Below, one piece after another: positions 9,947 to 20,631 of a stretch of 64,000 nt of DNA (position 1 is its first letter; each line of letters begins with the position of its first letter). A model generated the notes under the pieces. It was not told the DNA's origin, ran no database searches, and was given only the letters and a program-made list of their open reading frames with translations. Where the stretch lies: assembly GCA_947494805.1 (NCBI GenBank), contig CANLWK010000004.1, positions 1-64,000 on the forward strand. Reading direction: 5' to 3'. The stretch is from an uncultured Croceitalea sp. Lineage in GTDB: Bacteria > Bacteroidota > Bacteroidia > Flavobacteriales > Flavobacteriaceae. The translations under genes were made by a program, and so were the position numbers.

Positions 9947-10789
9947 TTATAAACTTTCCTTAAAATCTTTCTTAAAGGTTGCTGGCGGAGCACCCGTGTG
10001 TTTCTTAAAGAATTTCGAAAAGTGTGTGGCCTCATTAAAACCCAATTCATAACCTATCTCCTCTGCCGTTTTGTCTGAATAGAACAGTAATCGTTTTGCC
10101 TCAAGTACAATTCTCTCGTTAATAATCTTTAAAGGAGATTGATCGCCTGATTTTTTAAAGAGGTTAGCAAGTGTTTTGGGCGACTTGAACAGAAGATCGG
10201 CATACTCGGCTACGGTATGTTTTTCCCTAAAATGTTGTTCTACCAAAATATGGTACTGTCGTACCAAATCAAATTGTGGTTTGGGCAAGTCGGTTTCATC
10301 ATTCTCTTTTTTGATCAATCGGGTAGATTTGATGAGCATTCGTTTCAACAACACCCTGAGCATTTCCCCCTGTATGTGATCTTTGGTCTCAAACTCTTCC
10401 TTTAGTACAAAAAGCATTGCCTCAAAAGATTGTATATCTTTTTCACTTAAGGAAATCACTGGAGGCATCGAAGAACCAAAAAATAAAAATCCATTACATG
10501 ATACATCTGAATCATGGTCACGAATACAATAAAACTCACGGTTGAACACGAAAGCGATCAAACCAGTATCTTGCTTTAGTTCCAATACATTCAGTGGTGT
10601 ACAGAACATAATCTGGTTTTTTAACAATTGCAATCGGTAACCATCAACAACCACGGTTGCATCTGCATCTTTGGCCCAAAGAATTTTGTACAATCCTTTT
10701 CTATCCAACAAATGCATAGAGGGACCACAACTAAAGTTGGTCAAGGTAAAGGAGCTTTGGTCTTTGATACTGTTAAAGTCTAATTTCAT
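9947..10789 (-). CDS. AraC family transcriptional regulator
   Basis: 280 residues from the ATG at 10789. The N-terminal half is a cupin-like sensing domain (SCGPSMHLLDRKGLYKILWA ... LQLLKNQIMFCTPLNVLEL). The C-terminal third is a double helix-turn-helix AraC domain (VAEYADLLFKSPKTLANLFKK, then TAEEIGYELGFNEATHFSKFFKK with the typical GxPPATFKK end). Its partner genes are unclear: the 215-base gap to the Crp/Fnr gene suggests a separate unit, and it is divergent from the GH5 gene across a 400-base spacer. It could be a local regulator of the flanking genes or an unlinked one. Confidence 0.88.
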   Translation of the reverse strand: MKLDFNSIKDQSSFTLTNFSCGPSMHLLDRKGLYKILWAKDADATVVVDGYRLQLLKNQIMFCTPLNVLELKQDTGLIAFVFNREFYCIRDHDSDVSCNGFLFFGSSMPPVISLSEKDIQSFEAMLFVLKEEFETKDHIQGEMLRVLLKRMLIKSTRLIKKENDETDLPKPQFDLVRQYHILVEQHFREKHTVAEYADLLFKSPKTLANLFKKSGDQSPLKIINERIVLEAKRLLFYSDKTAEEIGYELGFNEATHFSKFFKKHTGAPPATFKKDFKESL

Positions 10790-11208
10790 GTACAATCAAA
10801 ATTGTATTATTGGGGACAGCTAGTTTGAAAAAAGTATAAGATCGGACAAATTTTTCTAATACTTTATGAGCCTTCATATATAAAACACAAACCGCAGTGT
10901 ATCCTTCAATATTATTTTCCTTTGTCGAATGATTCTTATGAACCTTGCGGAGAATTCTCCCTCTCTCAACATAAAGCCCATAAGTTACTTTAATACAAAG
11001 AGATACCATTTTTTACTTTATACTGTGTATTGAAGACATGAACTATTAGGAGGTTAAAATCAGAATACCTCACTTAAGTGTAACCATGATGTATAAGTAT
11101 CCTTAACAATTGGAACTATAATTCGACGGTATGCGACATTTCTTTTAGTTTTTACATCATAAACGACGTTCATTAAATGGCATGAATTGTAACTTTATAT
11201 TAAAATTG
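10790..11208. other. divergent intergenic region, AraC regulator / GH5
   Basis: This 419-base AT-rich spacer must hold the promoters of both the AraC gene and the GH5 gene. I see no convincing coding frame. A near-match to the candidate locus operator (TGCGACATTT at 11132-11141, compared with TGCAACATTT) lies about 70 bases upstream of the GH5 start, but it is too weak to call. Confidence 0.4.
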
Positions 11209-12387
11209 ATGAAAATGATACGTTTATTGTTGGTATTGGCCGTCTCTATTTATTTTGTTTCCTGTGGTTCTGAATCCTCTGATGTCACAATTGTTCCAAG
11301 AGATGAAACAGGTGAAGAAGACCCTATTGTTGAAAATCCTGATGAGGAAGCGATGGGAAGTGAATTTGATGATGGTATGATGCGAAGTCTTTCATCCGTT
11401 CAAATAGTTTCTGAAATGAAAACAGGTTGGAATTTGGGCAATAGCTTGGATGTCGAAGGACCGGATGAAACTTTCTGGGGCAATCCCGTCACAACACGGG
11501 CAATGATAGACCAAGTGGCCAGCCGAGGTTTCAACACATTAAGGGTACCGGTGACATGGCGTTTTCATCAAGGGTCTGCCCCCAACTATACTGTCGAAGA
11601 AAGTTGGTTGGATAGGGTTGAAGAAGTTGTCAATTATGGAAGGGCCAATGGCATGTACGTCATATTGAACGTGCATCATGATGATCCCTGGATAATCCCC
11701 ACTTATGAGAAAGGTGATGAAGTGAAAGACAGACTTTCAAAATTATGGACGCAGATTGCAAATAGATTTAAGGGCTATAGTGACTACCTCATTTTTGAAA
11801 CATTGAATGAGCCCCGTCATGAGAATACGGCAGAAGAATGGACCGGTGGTACGGCCGAAGGAAGGGATATGGTAAATCAATACCATCAAGTCAGTTTAGA
11901 TGCCATTCGCGCAACGGGAGGTAACAACAGTTCTAGGCAAATCATGATTTCTACCTATGCAGCAAGCACAATACCGCAAGCAATGGATGATTTAGTTATT
12001 CCCAACAACGATGAAAAGACCATAATCTCTCTTCACTCCTATTTTCCATTTCCATTCACTTTAGAAGGAACTGATACCACTTGGGGGACAGATGATGACA
12101 AGGCCCAACTAGAAGCAGAGATGGACCGCATAAAGACGAAATTTACGGACAATGGAAAAGCTGTCGTATTGGGTGAATGGAGTTCAGGTAACCAAAACAA
12201 TCTCAATGACCGTTTGACCCACGCCTCTTTTTATGCAAACGCGGCTGCAGAAAGAGGTTTTGCCAGTGTCTGGTGGGACAACGGAAATAGCGGCGTTTCA
12301 AATGATGGCCTAGCAATCTTCAACAGACAAGATTTGACCTGGCCATTTGGGAATATCGCTGATATTATCGTGCAGGCCAACAATTAA
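11209..12387 (+). CDS. glycoside hydrolase family 5 endo-beta-glycanase lipoprotein (GH5_4-like)
   Basis: 392 residues from the ATG at 11209. A lipoprotein signal ends at the lipobox FVSC, so the enzyme is membrane-anchored and probably on the cell surface. An acidic linker follows, then a GH5 (beta/alpha)8 domain from about residue 60. The opening GWNLGNSLD, the HHDDPW motif, the acid/base Glu201 in TLNEPRH and the nucleophile Glu323 in VLGEWSS are all present. The sequence resembles subfamily 4, which cleaves beta-1,4-glucan, mixed-linkage glucan, xyloglucan or xylan. It would make the first cuts for the SusC/SusD locus; the exact polysaccharide is not readable. It converges on the FG-GAP gene, with only an imperfect hairpin near 12389-12417. 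Confidence 0.9.
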   Translation: MKMIRLLLVLAVSIYFVSCGSESSDVTIVPRDETGEEDPIVENPDEEAMGSEFDDGMMRSLSSVQIVSEMKTGWNLGNSLDVEGPDETFWGNPVTTRAMIDQVASRGFNTLRVPVTWRFHQGSAPNYTVEESWLDRVEEVVNYGRANGMYVILNVHHDDPWIIPTYEKGDEVKDRLSKLWTQIANRFKGYSDYLIFETLNEPRHENTAEEWTGGTAEGRDMVNQYHQVSLDAIRATGGNNSSRQIMISTYAASTIPQAMDDLVIPNNDEKTIISLHSYFPFPFTLEGTDTTWGTDDDKAQLEAEMDRIKTKFTDNGKAVVLGEWSSGNQNNLNDRLTHASFYANAAAERGFASVWWDNGNSGVSNDGLAIFNRQDLTWPFGNIADIIVQANN

Positions 12388-12430
12388 AAAATCATAAAAG
12401 AAGTTTCTTCTGTGATTGGTAGCTTTAGAC

Positions 12431-15400
12431 TTATAGTGCGATATTGTTCCTTAGCGCAACAAAACTCAAAAAGTCGTTGTTTTTTGCAACAATGATATAT
12501 GGTTTTGATTTAATGGTAATGATGGCCATATCTTTCACGTCACCATCGATAAAAAGGCCACTTTCACTTGGCTTCAATGGATCAAAGCTGTTTGTTCCAT
12601 TACCCCTTAAAAATAGACCATAACCTGCATCAGCTCTGGGTGTCTCTACTTCAGAGGCATATAAGTTGCCCCCAAGCACCAAGTCTTTTGCTCCATCTAA
12701 ATCAAAATCTGATATTAAGATTTGATTTATTGGGGCAATTTGGGCCATAAGTGGTAAGTCTGTCTTAGCAAACTTTCCGTTCTTGTTTAAAAAGACCGCA
12801 CTTTTGAAAGAAGATACTTGATAGTGGATTCCACTCTTCAACTTCTTTTCGTCATACACATCTAAGAGCGTGGCATTGGAGAAAGCCTCATAATTTTTAA
12901 ACTTCTTTTTGATCGAGGGCATTTGTTGCGAACTACACTCACGTCCCCTTACGGGATATTGTTGACCTTCATTGTAGTAACTTAAAACAATATCATTGGT
13001 TCTATTACCATCAAAATCGTTTAGAAAAATATCAAAGGTTTCATCTTCAGAAGCTTTATACTTGTAGTTTTCACCAAGATTACCAGCAATTAAGTCTATG
13101 TTGCCATCATTATCAACATCACTGGCCTTGAGGCTGAACCACCATCCTCTTGTATCTTCTAATCCCAAGTCTTTGGTTACTTCACTGAATCGTGTTCCCC
13201 CATCATTCTTAAAGATTCGTAGTTGCATCCATTCTCCTGTAACTGCTAGGTCCTTCCATCCATCATTATCATAATCAATCCACTGTGCGGCGGTTACCAG
13301 ACCTAATTGATTAAAGAGTGGAGCCAACTTTGTAGTTACGTTTATAAACTTGGTCTGGTTTGGAGTGCTCGTATTTTCTAGAATATAGCTAGAAGCAGGA
13401 TAAGGATAGTTGCCCGGTATCAATCTTCCTCCCACGAAAAGGTCTTGATCTCCATCTTTGTCAAAATCGCATGCATATACGCGACTACCGCTTTCAAAAA
13501 TACGTGGAAGTGCTGTAGTACTTTTTACAAAGGTTCCCCCACCTTGATTGATGTACAACCTATCTTGCAGCATTGGCGAACTAGGTCTAAACTCATTGCC
13601 TCCACTAACGATGTACAAATCATTGAAGCCATCACTATTGGCATCAAATATCAATGCACCGATATCTTCATACATTCTATCCTCTAAAAGGATTTTTAGT
13701 TTCTGTTGTTCAAATGTACCATCAGCATTCTGAAAAAACATTCCGCCGGGGTACTTGGCCGCAGCACCAATGTAGAAATCTTCAAGACCATCACCATTTA
13801 AATCTCCAACAGCCAGACCAGGACCAAACTGGGAGGTTTTATGTGGTAAAAGAACTTCGTTTTTAAAATCATCATAGATATTCTCTTTGTGCTTGTACAG
13901 GGCAAGCGTATCAAAAACATTTTCGAACAAGCGTGTTGTGATTCCTTCTTTTGTAATACTGCTTTTCGCCTCAGCGAAGTTTAATGCCAAGTTCTTATTG
14001 GCATTTACACCTACTATTTTCTGTTTTTTTTCATTTGGCCAAATAACAATAAGACTGTCGATTATTTCATCTTTGCCCAGCCCAAAATGAAGTTTTGGCG
14101 CAACCGACGACTGAAATCCCCTGCTCAGTGATAGCTCTTGAAACTGGTGCCTACCGTTATGAAAAATATGTACTTTGCTGCCAAGGCCATTTTTATTTAG
14201 AGATGGTCCTATTAAGGTCAAGGTTATGTAGTTATTGGTATCCGAACTTTGATTTTTAAAAATAGAGGCTTCGTCATCTATATTATTTACTACCAATTCT
14301 AAATCACCATCATTATCTAAATCGGCATAAACCGCACCATTGGAGAAACCTTCATCATTAAAACCCCAGTTTTTATTGCTCTTTGAAAAGGTTAGGTCAC
14401 CGTTATTTTTAAAAATGAAGTTATCAATAGGCTCAGAAGGAATACGCAAACTCTTTACCAACAAGCTGTCTTCATGTTTTTTTTCGCCTCGTAAGCTCTC
14501 AAAGTAGTCTTTGTTATTGATTTCCCTTCGTGTGCCGTTCGACACAAATAGATCTTTTAAACCGTCATTATCAAAATCTGCCATTAACGGAGCCCAGCTC
14601 CAATCAGTAGAGGAAATACCTGCAAGTCTTGAAATATCTTTAAACTTAGGTATACCATTAAACTTGAAACCTGTGTTTAATTGTAATGAATTCTGCATGT
14701 ACTGATATTGAAATCCCACACGTTCAATATTGTCAAAAAGTTCAGGGTTCATACTGGCCATATTCGCTTTTGATCTGCGGTTCGAGGCAGCATCCATATC
14801 CATCTGAACAATATCTAATAGGCCGTCGTTATTGAAGTCAGCAATATCGACGCCCATTCCGTAAAATGAAGTATGGGAAGTGGTGGTCTTAATTTCGTTT
14901 TTAAAGGTGCCGTCTTTTTGATTGATGTACAGGCAGTCCGGAGTTCCAAAATCATTGGACACATACAGGTCGGTCCACCCATCGTCATTCAAATCAGACG
15001 CTGTTACGCTTAAAGAAAGACTATACAGTCTTACCCCGGCCTCATTGGTAACCTTTGTATAACGGCCGCCATCGTTTCGATAGAGATTATCTGTTTCAAC
15101 ATCGGTAACCCTATCCATTCTCATTTTATAGTGGTAGCTATTGTATTCGAATGGTGTAATTGGGTAGTTGGCCACATAAACATCCAAGTCACCATCTAGG
15201 TCAAAATCAAAAAAGGTGGCATCTACACTGTTTCCTATATCGTTCAAACCGTATCGGGCTCCTTCTTCTTCAAAAACGCCATTGCCCTTGTTAATGAACA
15301 ATTGATTCTGTTTATCACCTGATTGTCCTGACACTAAACAGTATATATCTAAAAGGCCATCACCGTTTACATCTGCCATAGTTGTACCTGTATACCACCT

Positions 15401-15763
15401 GCCGTCGCCTTTTAATCCTGAAGTAGCTGTGATGTCCTTAAACTTAAGGTCTCCCTGGTTCAAGTATAACCTGTTCTCAACCATGTTGCCGGTAAAAAAC
15501 AAATCGATTAAGCCATCATTGTTGATGTCGCCGGCAGACACCCCACCACCCATGTACAAATATGGATAAGTAAAGTAATTCAAGGTATCACTTTCAATCA
15601 ATCTGTTTTCAAAATTTATACCAGTCAACTGCGAGGCTACCTTGCTGAAAATTTCATTCTCGTACCTATCGTTGAGACTAGCACTTTGCTCAACGCCATT
15701 CGTGCAGCCGAACACCAGTAGAATGACTGATAGTTCTATAAGCAAGTGCATTCTTTTCTCCAT
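12431..15763 (-). CDS. FG-GAP/VCBS repeat lipoprotein with ASPIC/UnbV domain
   Basis: About 1,110 residues from the ATG at 15763; an ATG at 15772 and a longer frame to 15841 are less likely because the lipobox in LLVFGCTNG should be near the N-terminus. Many repeats of the form DFDNDGLKDLFV / DVNGDGLLDIY show a calcium-binding FG-GAP (VCBS) beta-propeller, present twice, with an ASPIC/UnbV-like segment between (LTLIGPSLNKNGLGSKVHIF, then QELSLSRGFQSSVAPKLHFGLG). Such lipoproteins often follow susCD genes in marine Flavobacteriia and are taken to bind or present glycans at the surface, but the exact function is unknown. It lies 111 bases after SusD on the same strand, so it is probably the third gene of the susCD unit. 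Confidence 0.85.
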   Translation of the reverse strand: MEKRMHLLIELSVILLVFGCTNGVEQSASLNDRYENEIFSKVASQLTGINFENRLIESDTLNYFTYPYLYMGGGVSAGDINNDGLIDLFFTGNMVENRLYLNQGDLKFKDITATSGLKGDGRWYTGTTMADVNGDGLLDIYCLVSGQSGDKQNQLFINKGNGVFEEEGARYGLNDIGNSVDATFFDFDLDGDLDVYVANYPITPFEYNSYHYKMRMDRVTDVETDNLYRNDGGRYTKVTNEAGVRLYSLSLSVTASDLNDDGWTDLYVSNDFGTPDCLYINQKDGTFKNEIKTTTSHTSFYGMGVDIADFNNDGLLDIVQMDMDAASNRRSKANMASMNPELFDNIERVGFQYQYMQNSLQLNTGFKFNGIPKFKDISRLAGISSTDWSWAPLMADFDNDGLKDLFVSNGTRREINNKDYFESLRGEKKHEDSLLVKSLRIPSEPIDNFIFKNNGDLTFSKSNKNWGFNDEGFSNGAVYADLDNDGDLELVVNNIDDEASIFKNQSSDTNNYITLTLIGPSLNKNGLGSKVHIFHNGRHQFQELSLSRGFQSSVAPKLHFGLGKDEIIDSLIVIWPNEKKQKIVGVNANKNLALNFAEAKSSITKEGITTRLFENVFDTLALYKHKENIYDDFKNEVLLPHKTSQFGPGLAVGDLNGDGLEDFYIGAAAKYPGGMFFQNADGTFEQQKLKILLEDRMYEDIGALIFDANSDGFNDLYIVSGGNEFRPSSPMLQDRLYINQGGGTFVKSTTALPRIFESGSRVYACDFDKDGDQDLFVGGRLIPGNYPYPASSYILENTSTPNQTKFINVTTKLAPLFNQLGLVTAAQWIDYDNDGWKDLAVTGEWMQLRIFKNDGGTRFSEVTKDLGLEDTRGWWFSLKASDVDNDGNIDLIAGNLGENYKYKASEDETFDIFLNDFDGNRTNDIVLSYYNEGQQYPVRGRECSSQQMPSIKKKFKNYEAFSNATLLDVYDEKKLKSGIHYQVSSFKSAVFLNKNGKFAKTDLPLMAQIAPINQILISDFDLDGAKDLVLGGNLYASEVETPRADAGYGLFLRGNGTNSFDPLKPSESGLFIDGDVKDMAIITIKSKPYIIVAKNNDFLSFVALRNNIAL

Positions 15764-15874
15764 TTTCAACATACTGTAAATAGGTCCATTATTTGAAAAT
15801 ACTAAAAAGTAAATGAGCGAAAATGAAAATTCTTCGCCCATTCACAGAAAAACATAACTAAACTAACTCAAATT

Positions 15875-17419
15875 TCAATAGCCCGGGTTCTGATCACCCG
15901 GTCCAATGGCAGTGTTACTGTCAATTTCATTTTGTGGTATTGGCATCACCCGATGCACACTTGGATCATATACTCTTACCGTTCTTAAAGACTCATCGGG
16001 GTTGTTAAAGTTCTGGTCGGGCAAAATGGACAATTCTTGGTCATCAAGGTTCCATCGAACAAGATCATCAAATCGTTGCTGTTCACCACAAAGTTCTATA
16101 AACCTTTCATGTACGATGGCGTTGAAAATCTGTTCGGTAGTATTTACCGGGTACCCACGTGCATCCATAGTTGCACTGCCATATCTTGGCATTTCAACGC
16201 GATCTCTAATCTCATTTAGAAGATTGACCGCACCTTGATCGTTACCTAAATTCAACTCGACTTCTGCTTTCATTAAAACTACATCGGCATATCGCATTAT
16301 CCTTACGTTTACGCCGCTGTTCTCAGACACATCTTGATTGTCATATAATTGTGAAAATTTATACCAAACAGGACCTCCCACACAACCGGGACAAGGAAAT
16401 TGGAATACACCACCTGGCCCATATGTATTGTTGCCGTCAACCAAGATGGCAAGGTCCAATCTGGGATCGTTATCTTCAAACTCAGCAATAACCTTTGACG
16501 AGGGCCTTGCATTTGCCCAACCGGTGTAATCTTGTGAGTGAAAAGTGACCTCAGATGTTCCAATACCGGTTTGTGCCCAACGCTCTTGTTCTGTACCCAC
16601 TTCACCATTATATCCCACTTCAAACATAGATTCGTCATTGTGCTCCCCGGACTCACTGAAGTTATCACCGTAATTCTCTAACGGAAGTAAACTATGGTTG
16701 CCCACATTGCTAAATGCCTCCCGGGCTTCTGTATACATTTCTCGGTGTAAATAAATTTTACCAAGCAAAGCATAAGCGGCCTCCCTTGTTACCCTTCCTA
16801 CTTCAGTTGTGCCTTTAGGAAATGTCAATTGAGTCGACAATAACAGGTCTGCAATCATTTGGTCGTACACGGCATCAGAAGTTGATCTTGGGGTGTCATC
16901 AAGTGCGGTTTCAAGCTCTAACTTTAAAGGAACCCCACCAAAGCGTTTTACCAAATGATAGTAGTAGAGTGCCCTTAAAAAATATGCCTGGCCTAGGGCA
17001 TCGTCGACATCGGCATTGCTGAAATCACTAGTGGCAACGTTACCGCGCATTCTTTCCTCATTGCCTATAACGAAGTTGCAGGCACCTACACCATTAAAAC
17101 AAGCAGTCCAATACTGGGCAATGTTATCAAGTGTGGCGTTAAATTCAAATCTATTGAACGGCGCAAAATTTGGATCACCGCTTGAAACTACCTCATCAGA
17201 CATTGCATCGGGAAAGATATAACCGTTACGTTGATAAATGATTTGAAATTGGTTGTAGCTGGCGTTGACGGCAGCTTCAACCTGGCTCAATGACTCAAAG
17301 AAAATATCCGGATTCAAAGCATTGGTGTTTTCTACCGGAACATCTTCATCACATGCTGCAAAAAATAGGATGCAGCCCAATGCGACACTTTTCAATAGGT
17401 TTTTGCTGATTATTCTCAT
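15875..17419 (-). CDS. RagB/SusD family surface glycan-binding lipoprotein
   Basis: 514 residues from the ATG at 17419; the frame extends to a GTG at 17428. The lipobox FFAAC lies near residue 20. The SusD N-terminal pattern (LNPDIFFESLSQVEAAVNASYN), the TPR-like middle (AYFLRALYYYHLVKRFGGVPL) and the C-terminal block (IVHERFIELCGEQQRFDDLVRW, HRVMPIPQNEI) are all clear. SusD proteins form a lid over the SusC barrel and hand over oligosaccharides. SusC ends about 20 bases upstream, so the two are surely co-transcribed. Confidence 0.95.
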   Translation of the reverse strand: MRIISKNLLKSVALGCILFFAACDEDVPVENTNALNPDIFFESLSQVEAAVNASYNQFQIIYQRNGYIFPDAMSDEVVSSGDPNFAPFNRFEFNATLDNIAQYWTACFNGVGACNFVIGNEERMRGNVATSDFSNADVDDALGQAYFLRALYYYHLVKRFGGVPLKLELETALDDTPRSTSDAVYDQMIADLLLSTQLTFPKGTTEVGRVTREAAYALLGKIYLHREMYTEAREAFSNVGNHSLLPLENYGDNFSESGEHNDESMFEVGYNGEVGTEQERWAQTGIGTSEVTFHSQDYTGWANARPSSKVIAEFEDNDPRLDLAILVDGNNTYGPGGVFQFPCPGCVGGPVWYKFSQLYDNQDVSENSGVNVRIMRYADVVLMKAEVELNLGNDQGAVNLLNEIRDRVEMPRYGSATMDARGYPVNTTEQIFNAIVHERFIELCGEQQRFDDLVRWNLDDQELSILPDQNFNNPDESLRTVRVYDPSVHRVMPIPQNEIDSNTAIGPGDQNPGY

Positions 17420-17438
17420 TTTTCTCACAATTGTTTTA

Positions 17439-20400
17439 TTAAAATTCTAGTTGAATTCCGGTCAATACGGTAAGCGGTCTTGGCTGTGCACTTCTATCAA
17501 TACCCAAACCATCGACTAAACCCTGTGCATTATAAAATGGTGCGATTTCTGGATCTAGACCAGTATAGTTCGTAAATGTCAATAAGTTTTGGCCTTGTAC
17601 ATAAAAGCGTAATTTTTTGATTATACCATTTCCAGATGTATTGACCAAAGTGTTTGGAAAGGTGTATCCCACCGTGACATTACGCAATCTCAGGTAAGAG
17701 GCATCCTCAATATATCTTGTGGAGATTTCATTATTGATATTAGAACCAAATCGAAATCTGGGGATATCGGTAATGTCCCCTGGGGTTTGCCATCTTCGTA
17801 ATATTTGGGTACCGTAATTTAGTCCATTATCAAGCCCTTCAAGGTAAAAAATGTTACTGTTAAATGCATCTACACCTTGTACCCCGTTGAACAGAACATC
17901 AAAATCCCAACCGTTGTACTCGGCCCTTAGGTTGATTGCATACGTAAAATCAGGATTGGGGTTACCTATCACCGCTCTGTCTTCTAAACTGATTTGACCA
18001 TCGCCATTGAGGTCTCGAAAACGAACGTCACCGGGCTGTACCGGAACAGCTGATTGTGAATTGTTTGGAAGTTCAGCATCAATTTGCTCTTGTGTGGAGA
18101 AGACACCATCAGCTACCAAACCAAAAAAGTGAAAAGGAGCCTCATTGACCGCCAAACGATTCAAAGCAGAAGCAAAAGGTGGATTTAAACGTGCCCTTTC
18201 AATCGGCTCACCCGATGCCCCAAGGCTCTCAACAATACTCTCTGCTCGGGTGACATTGGCCCAAAAATTCCATTTAAACTTTCCCTTATAATCATTATAG
18301 CCCAGCGTGAGTTCTAAACCTTCGACATCAACAATACCAACATTTCTGATAACAGTAGATCCGGTCTGTGAATTACCCGGTATACCCGCCGAGGAGGGCA
18401 ATTCAACAGGAATCAGCAGATCTTCACTGCGATTCTTGAAGTAATCAACGCTAAACTGAATTTGGTCATAGAGAAATGCAGTGCTCAGACCATAATTTTG
18501 TTTAATTTGGGTTTCCCAGCGTAAATCAGGATTTGCTGCGTTATTTGGACTGATACCCGGTGAAGTCTCGTCGCCGATTGAAGATGGCAGGTTTAGACCC
18601 AAGGTCGGTAAAAATTGGTTTACAGCATTACCTGTTCGGTTGTTACCCGTCTCTCCATAGCTCGCCCTAAACTTTAAACTGTTAATGGCCTCTACCTTGA
18701 ACCATGGCTCGTTGGAAAGATCGTAACCCAATGCCCCTGAGAAAAACCATTGCGATGCATTTTCTGGTGAGAACCTAGACGAAGTATCCCTTCTTCCCGA
18801 ACCACTTATAGAGTAACGGTTATCAAATTCATATCCTGCCAAAAAGAGAATTGAGTTTAAATTTTCGGGAACAGAAAATGAAGTGGCCCTAGCGTTGGGC
18901 GAAAATGCCTCTGGTATCACAGATGAAACCTCATTGTTATCAGAAATAGAAGCTGATTCAAAACGAATGCGAGTCTGCTCCAAAACAGCTGAGGCATTTA
19001 TTGAATGCTTATCAAAGTCCCTATCAAATGCCAGAGTGTTGGTGAATACCATCTGTGATAGGGTTTGCCTTGTTTTATCAATAAAGTTTATCGGATTGGC
19101 AAATCTACCACCATCTTCGGAAAAGGCCCTTCGCTCACGGTCTTGCAACAACAGGTTCGCATTGAGACCAAATTGAGAGCGAAACGTAAGACCATTGGCT
19201 ATTTTTGCTGTGGCATACAAACTACCGATAGCAGATGAAAAACGTGTTAAATTATCTTGTGAAGACTGAATTCTGATCTGATTTCTAGAGTCGTTCAAGT
19301 CTTGTGAACTGGTACCTCCAAAGAGGCCATTCTCTGTCCGTACCGGCACATATGGTGCCTGACCTATTATATTTTGAAGAGGATCTCTTCCACCAGCTTG
19401 TTCAGGTGATACGGTCTCATTGTACGCTAATGATAATGTTTGGCCAACGTCCAACCAATTTGAAATATTGGCATCAGTATTTACATTCAGGGTTGTTCTG
19501 GTAAAGCCTGTATCTATAAAGATTCCTTCTTGATCCAATCTTGAAAAACCCACGTTGAATTTAGCTTTTTCACTTCCTCCATTGACATTGGCACTTATAT
19601 TGTAGATAGGTGCTTGTTGAAAATAAGCATCTTGCCAATCGGTATCAATACCATCACCATCAAATGCAGGATTAGTGTTAACTCGACCCACTGGAAAATC
19701 AGGCCCACCGTTTTGACCTGCCAATGCATTTATCTCACGTAGAAATTGAATGTATTGTTCCGTATTTAGAACATCATAACGTCTATTGAACTCTTGTATA
19801 CCCGTTGACACGTTCAACGATAAGGAGGCATTACCAACTTTTCCTTTTTTTGTCGTAATAAGAATAACACCGTTGGTGCCTCTTGACCCATAGACCGAAA
19901 GGGACGCAGCATCTTTCAATACGTCTATCTTCTCAATACTTGCCAAATCAAGGCTATTTATACTATTGGTAAAAACGCCATCGACCACAAAAAGAGGGGT
20001 GCCATCCCCAAAAGTGTTTACCCCACGTATTTGAACCAGGGTCTGAGAACCTGGGGAACCACCGTTTGTAATGGTTACACCCGCGGCCCTGCCCTGTAAT
20101 GCTTGACCTATATCTGTAGTCGGAAATTCGCTTAACTCCTCTCCATCAATTACAGAGACAGGTGTATTTCTTTGTTTACCGTATGCTACGATGACCACCT
20201 CATCAAGACTCACCAAGTCATCTACCAGAATAACCGTGATTTCATTTTGCCCTGTGTAGACCACCTCTTTTGTAACATAACCCACATACGAAAACACCAA
20301 AACATCACCGTTATTCGCATTGTTCAAAGTGAACTTACCATCAAAATCAGCAACTACACCATTATCTGTATTCTTTACGAAAACGGCTGCCCCTGGCAAG

Positions 20401-20495
20401 GGGCCTTCACTATCTTGCACCGTTCCGTTTATTGTTTGCCCCATTGCTTGACCGGTACAGGCCAATAAGAGCATTAGGCATATTTTCTTTAGCAT
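17439..20495 (-). CDS. SusC/RagA family TonB-linked outer-membrane oligosaccharide transporter
   Basis: 1,018 residues from the ATG at 20495, where the signal peptide LKKICLMLLLACTGQAMGQ begins; the longer frame to 20597 lacks a signal at its N-terminus. Domains: carboxypeptidase-like regulatory domain (TINGTVQDSEGPLPGAAVFVK), TonB-box/linker region (LDEVVIVAYGKQ), plug with the SusC signature GRAAGVTITNGGSPGS and DVLKDAASLSVYGSRGTNGV, then a 22-strand barrel ending in an aromatic residue (IQLEF). It imports oligosaccharides with SusD. It follows the hybrid regulator gene after 237 bases that hold a candidate operator at 20632-20648. Confidence 0.95.
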   Translation of the reverse strand: MLKKICLMLLLACTGQAMGQTINGTVQDSEGPLPGAAVFVKNTDNGVVADFDGKFTLNNANNGDVLVFSYVGYVTKEVVYTGQNEITVILVDDLVSLDEVVIVAYGKQRNTPVSVIDGEELSEFPTTDIGQALQGRAAGVTITNGGSPGSQTLVQIRGVNTFGDGTPLFVVDGVFTNSINSLDLASIEKIDVLKDAASLSVYGSRGTNGVILITTKKGKVGNASLSLNVSTGIQEFNRRYDVLNTEQYIQFLREINALAGQNGGPDFPVGRVNTNPAFDGDGIDTDWQDAYFQQAPIYNISANVNGGSEKAKFNVGFSRLDQEGIFIDTGFTRTTLNVNTDANISNWLDVGQTLSLAYNETVSPEQAGGRDPLQNIIGQAPYVPVRTENGLFGGTSSQDLNDSRNQIRIQSSQDNLTRFSSAIGSLYATAKIANGLTFRSQFGLNANLLLQDRERRAFSEDGGRFANPINFIDKTRQTLSQMVFTNTLAFDRDFDKHSINASAVLEQTRIRFESASISDNNEVSSVIPEAFSPNARATSFSVPENLNSILFLAGYEFDNRYSISGSGRRDTSSRFSPENASQWFFSGALGYDLSNEPWFKVEAINSLKFRASYGETGNNRTGNAVNQFLPTLGLNLPSSIGDETSPGISPNNAANPDLRWETQIKQNYGLSTAFLYDQIQFSVDYFKNRSEDLLIPVELPSSAGIPGNSQTGSTVIRNVGIVDVEGLELTLGYNDYKGKFKWNFWANVTRAESIVESLGASGEPIERARLNPPFASALNRLAVNEAPFHFFGLVADGVFSTQEQIDAELPNNSQSAVPVQPGDVRFRDLNGDGQISLEDRAVIGNPNPDFTYAINLRAEYNGWDFDVLFNGVQGVDAFNSNIFYLEGLDNGLNYGTQILRRWQTPGDITDIPRFRFGSNINNEISTRYIEDASYLRLRNVTVGYTFPNTLVNTSGNGIIKKLRFYVQGQNLLTFTNYTGLDPEIAPFYNAQGLVDGLGIDRSAQPRPLTVLTGIQLEF

Positions 20496-20631
20496 AATAT
20501 TAGTATTGGTTGAGCTTATGTTAGAGCATTTTTTAAGTGGTACGATGAAATTTTCGTAAGGTTTAAAATTTGCTGATAGCAAGATATATTCAAGCATCGC
20601 TCATCAGCACCCTATTTGATGCAATAAATAG

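Noticed and set aside
12389-12417. Possible terminator between GH5 and FG-GAP genes
   Set aside because: The hairpin is imperfect and has no clear T run on either strand, so it was not listed as a terminator.
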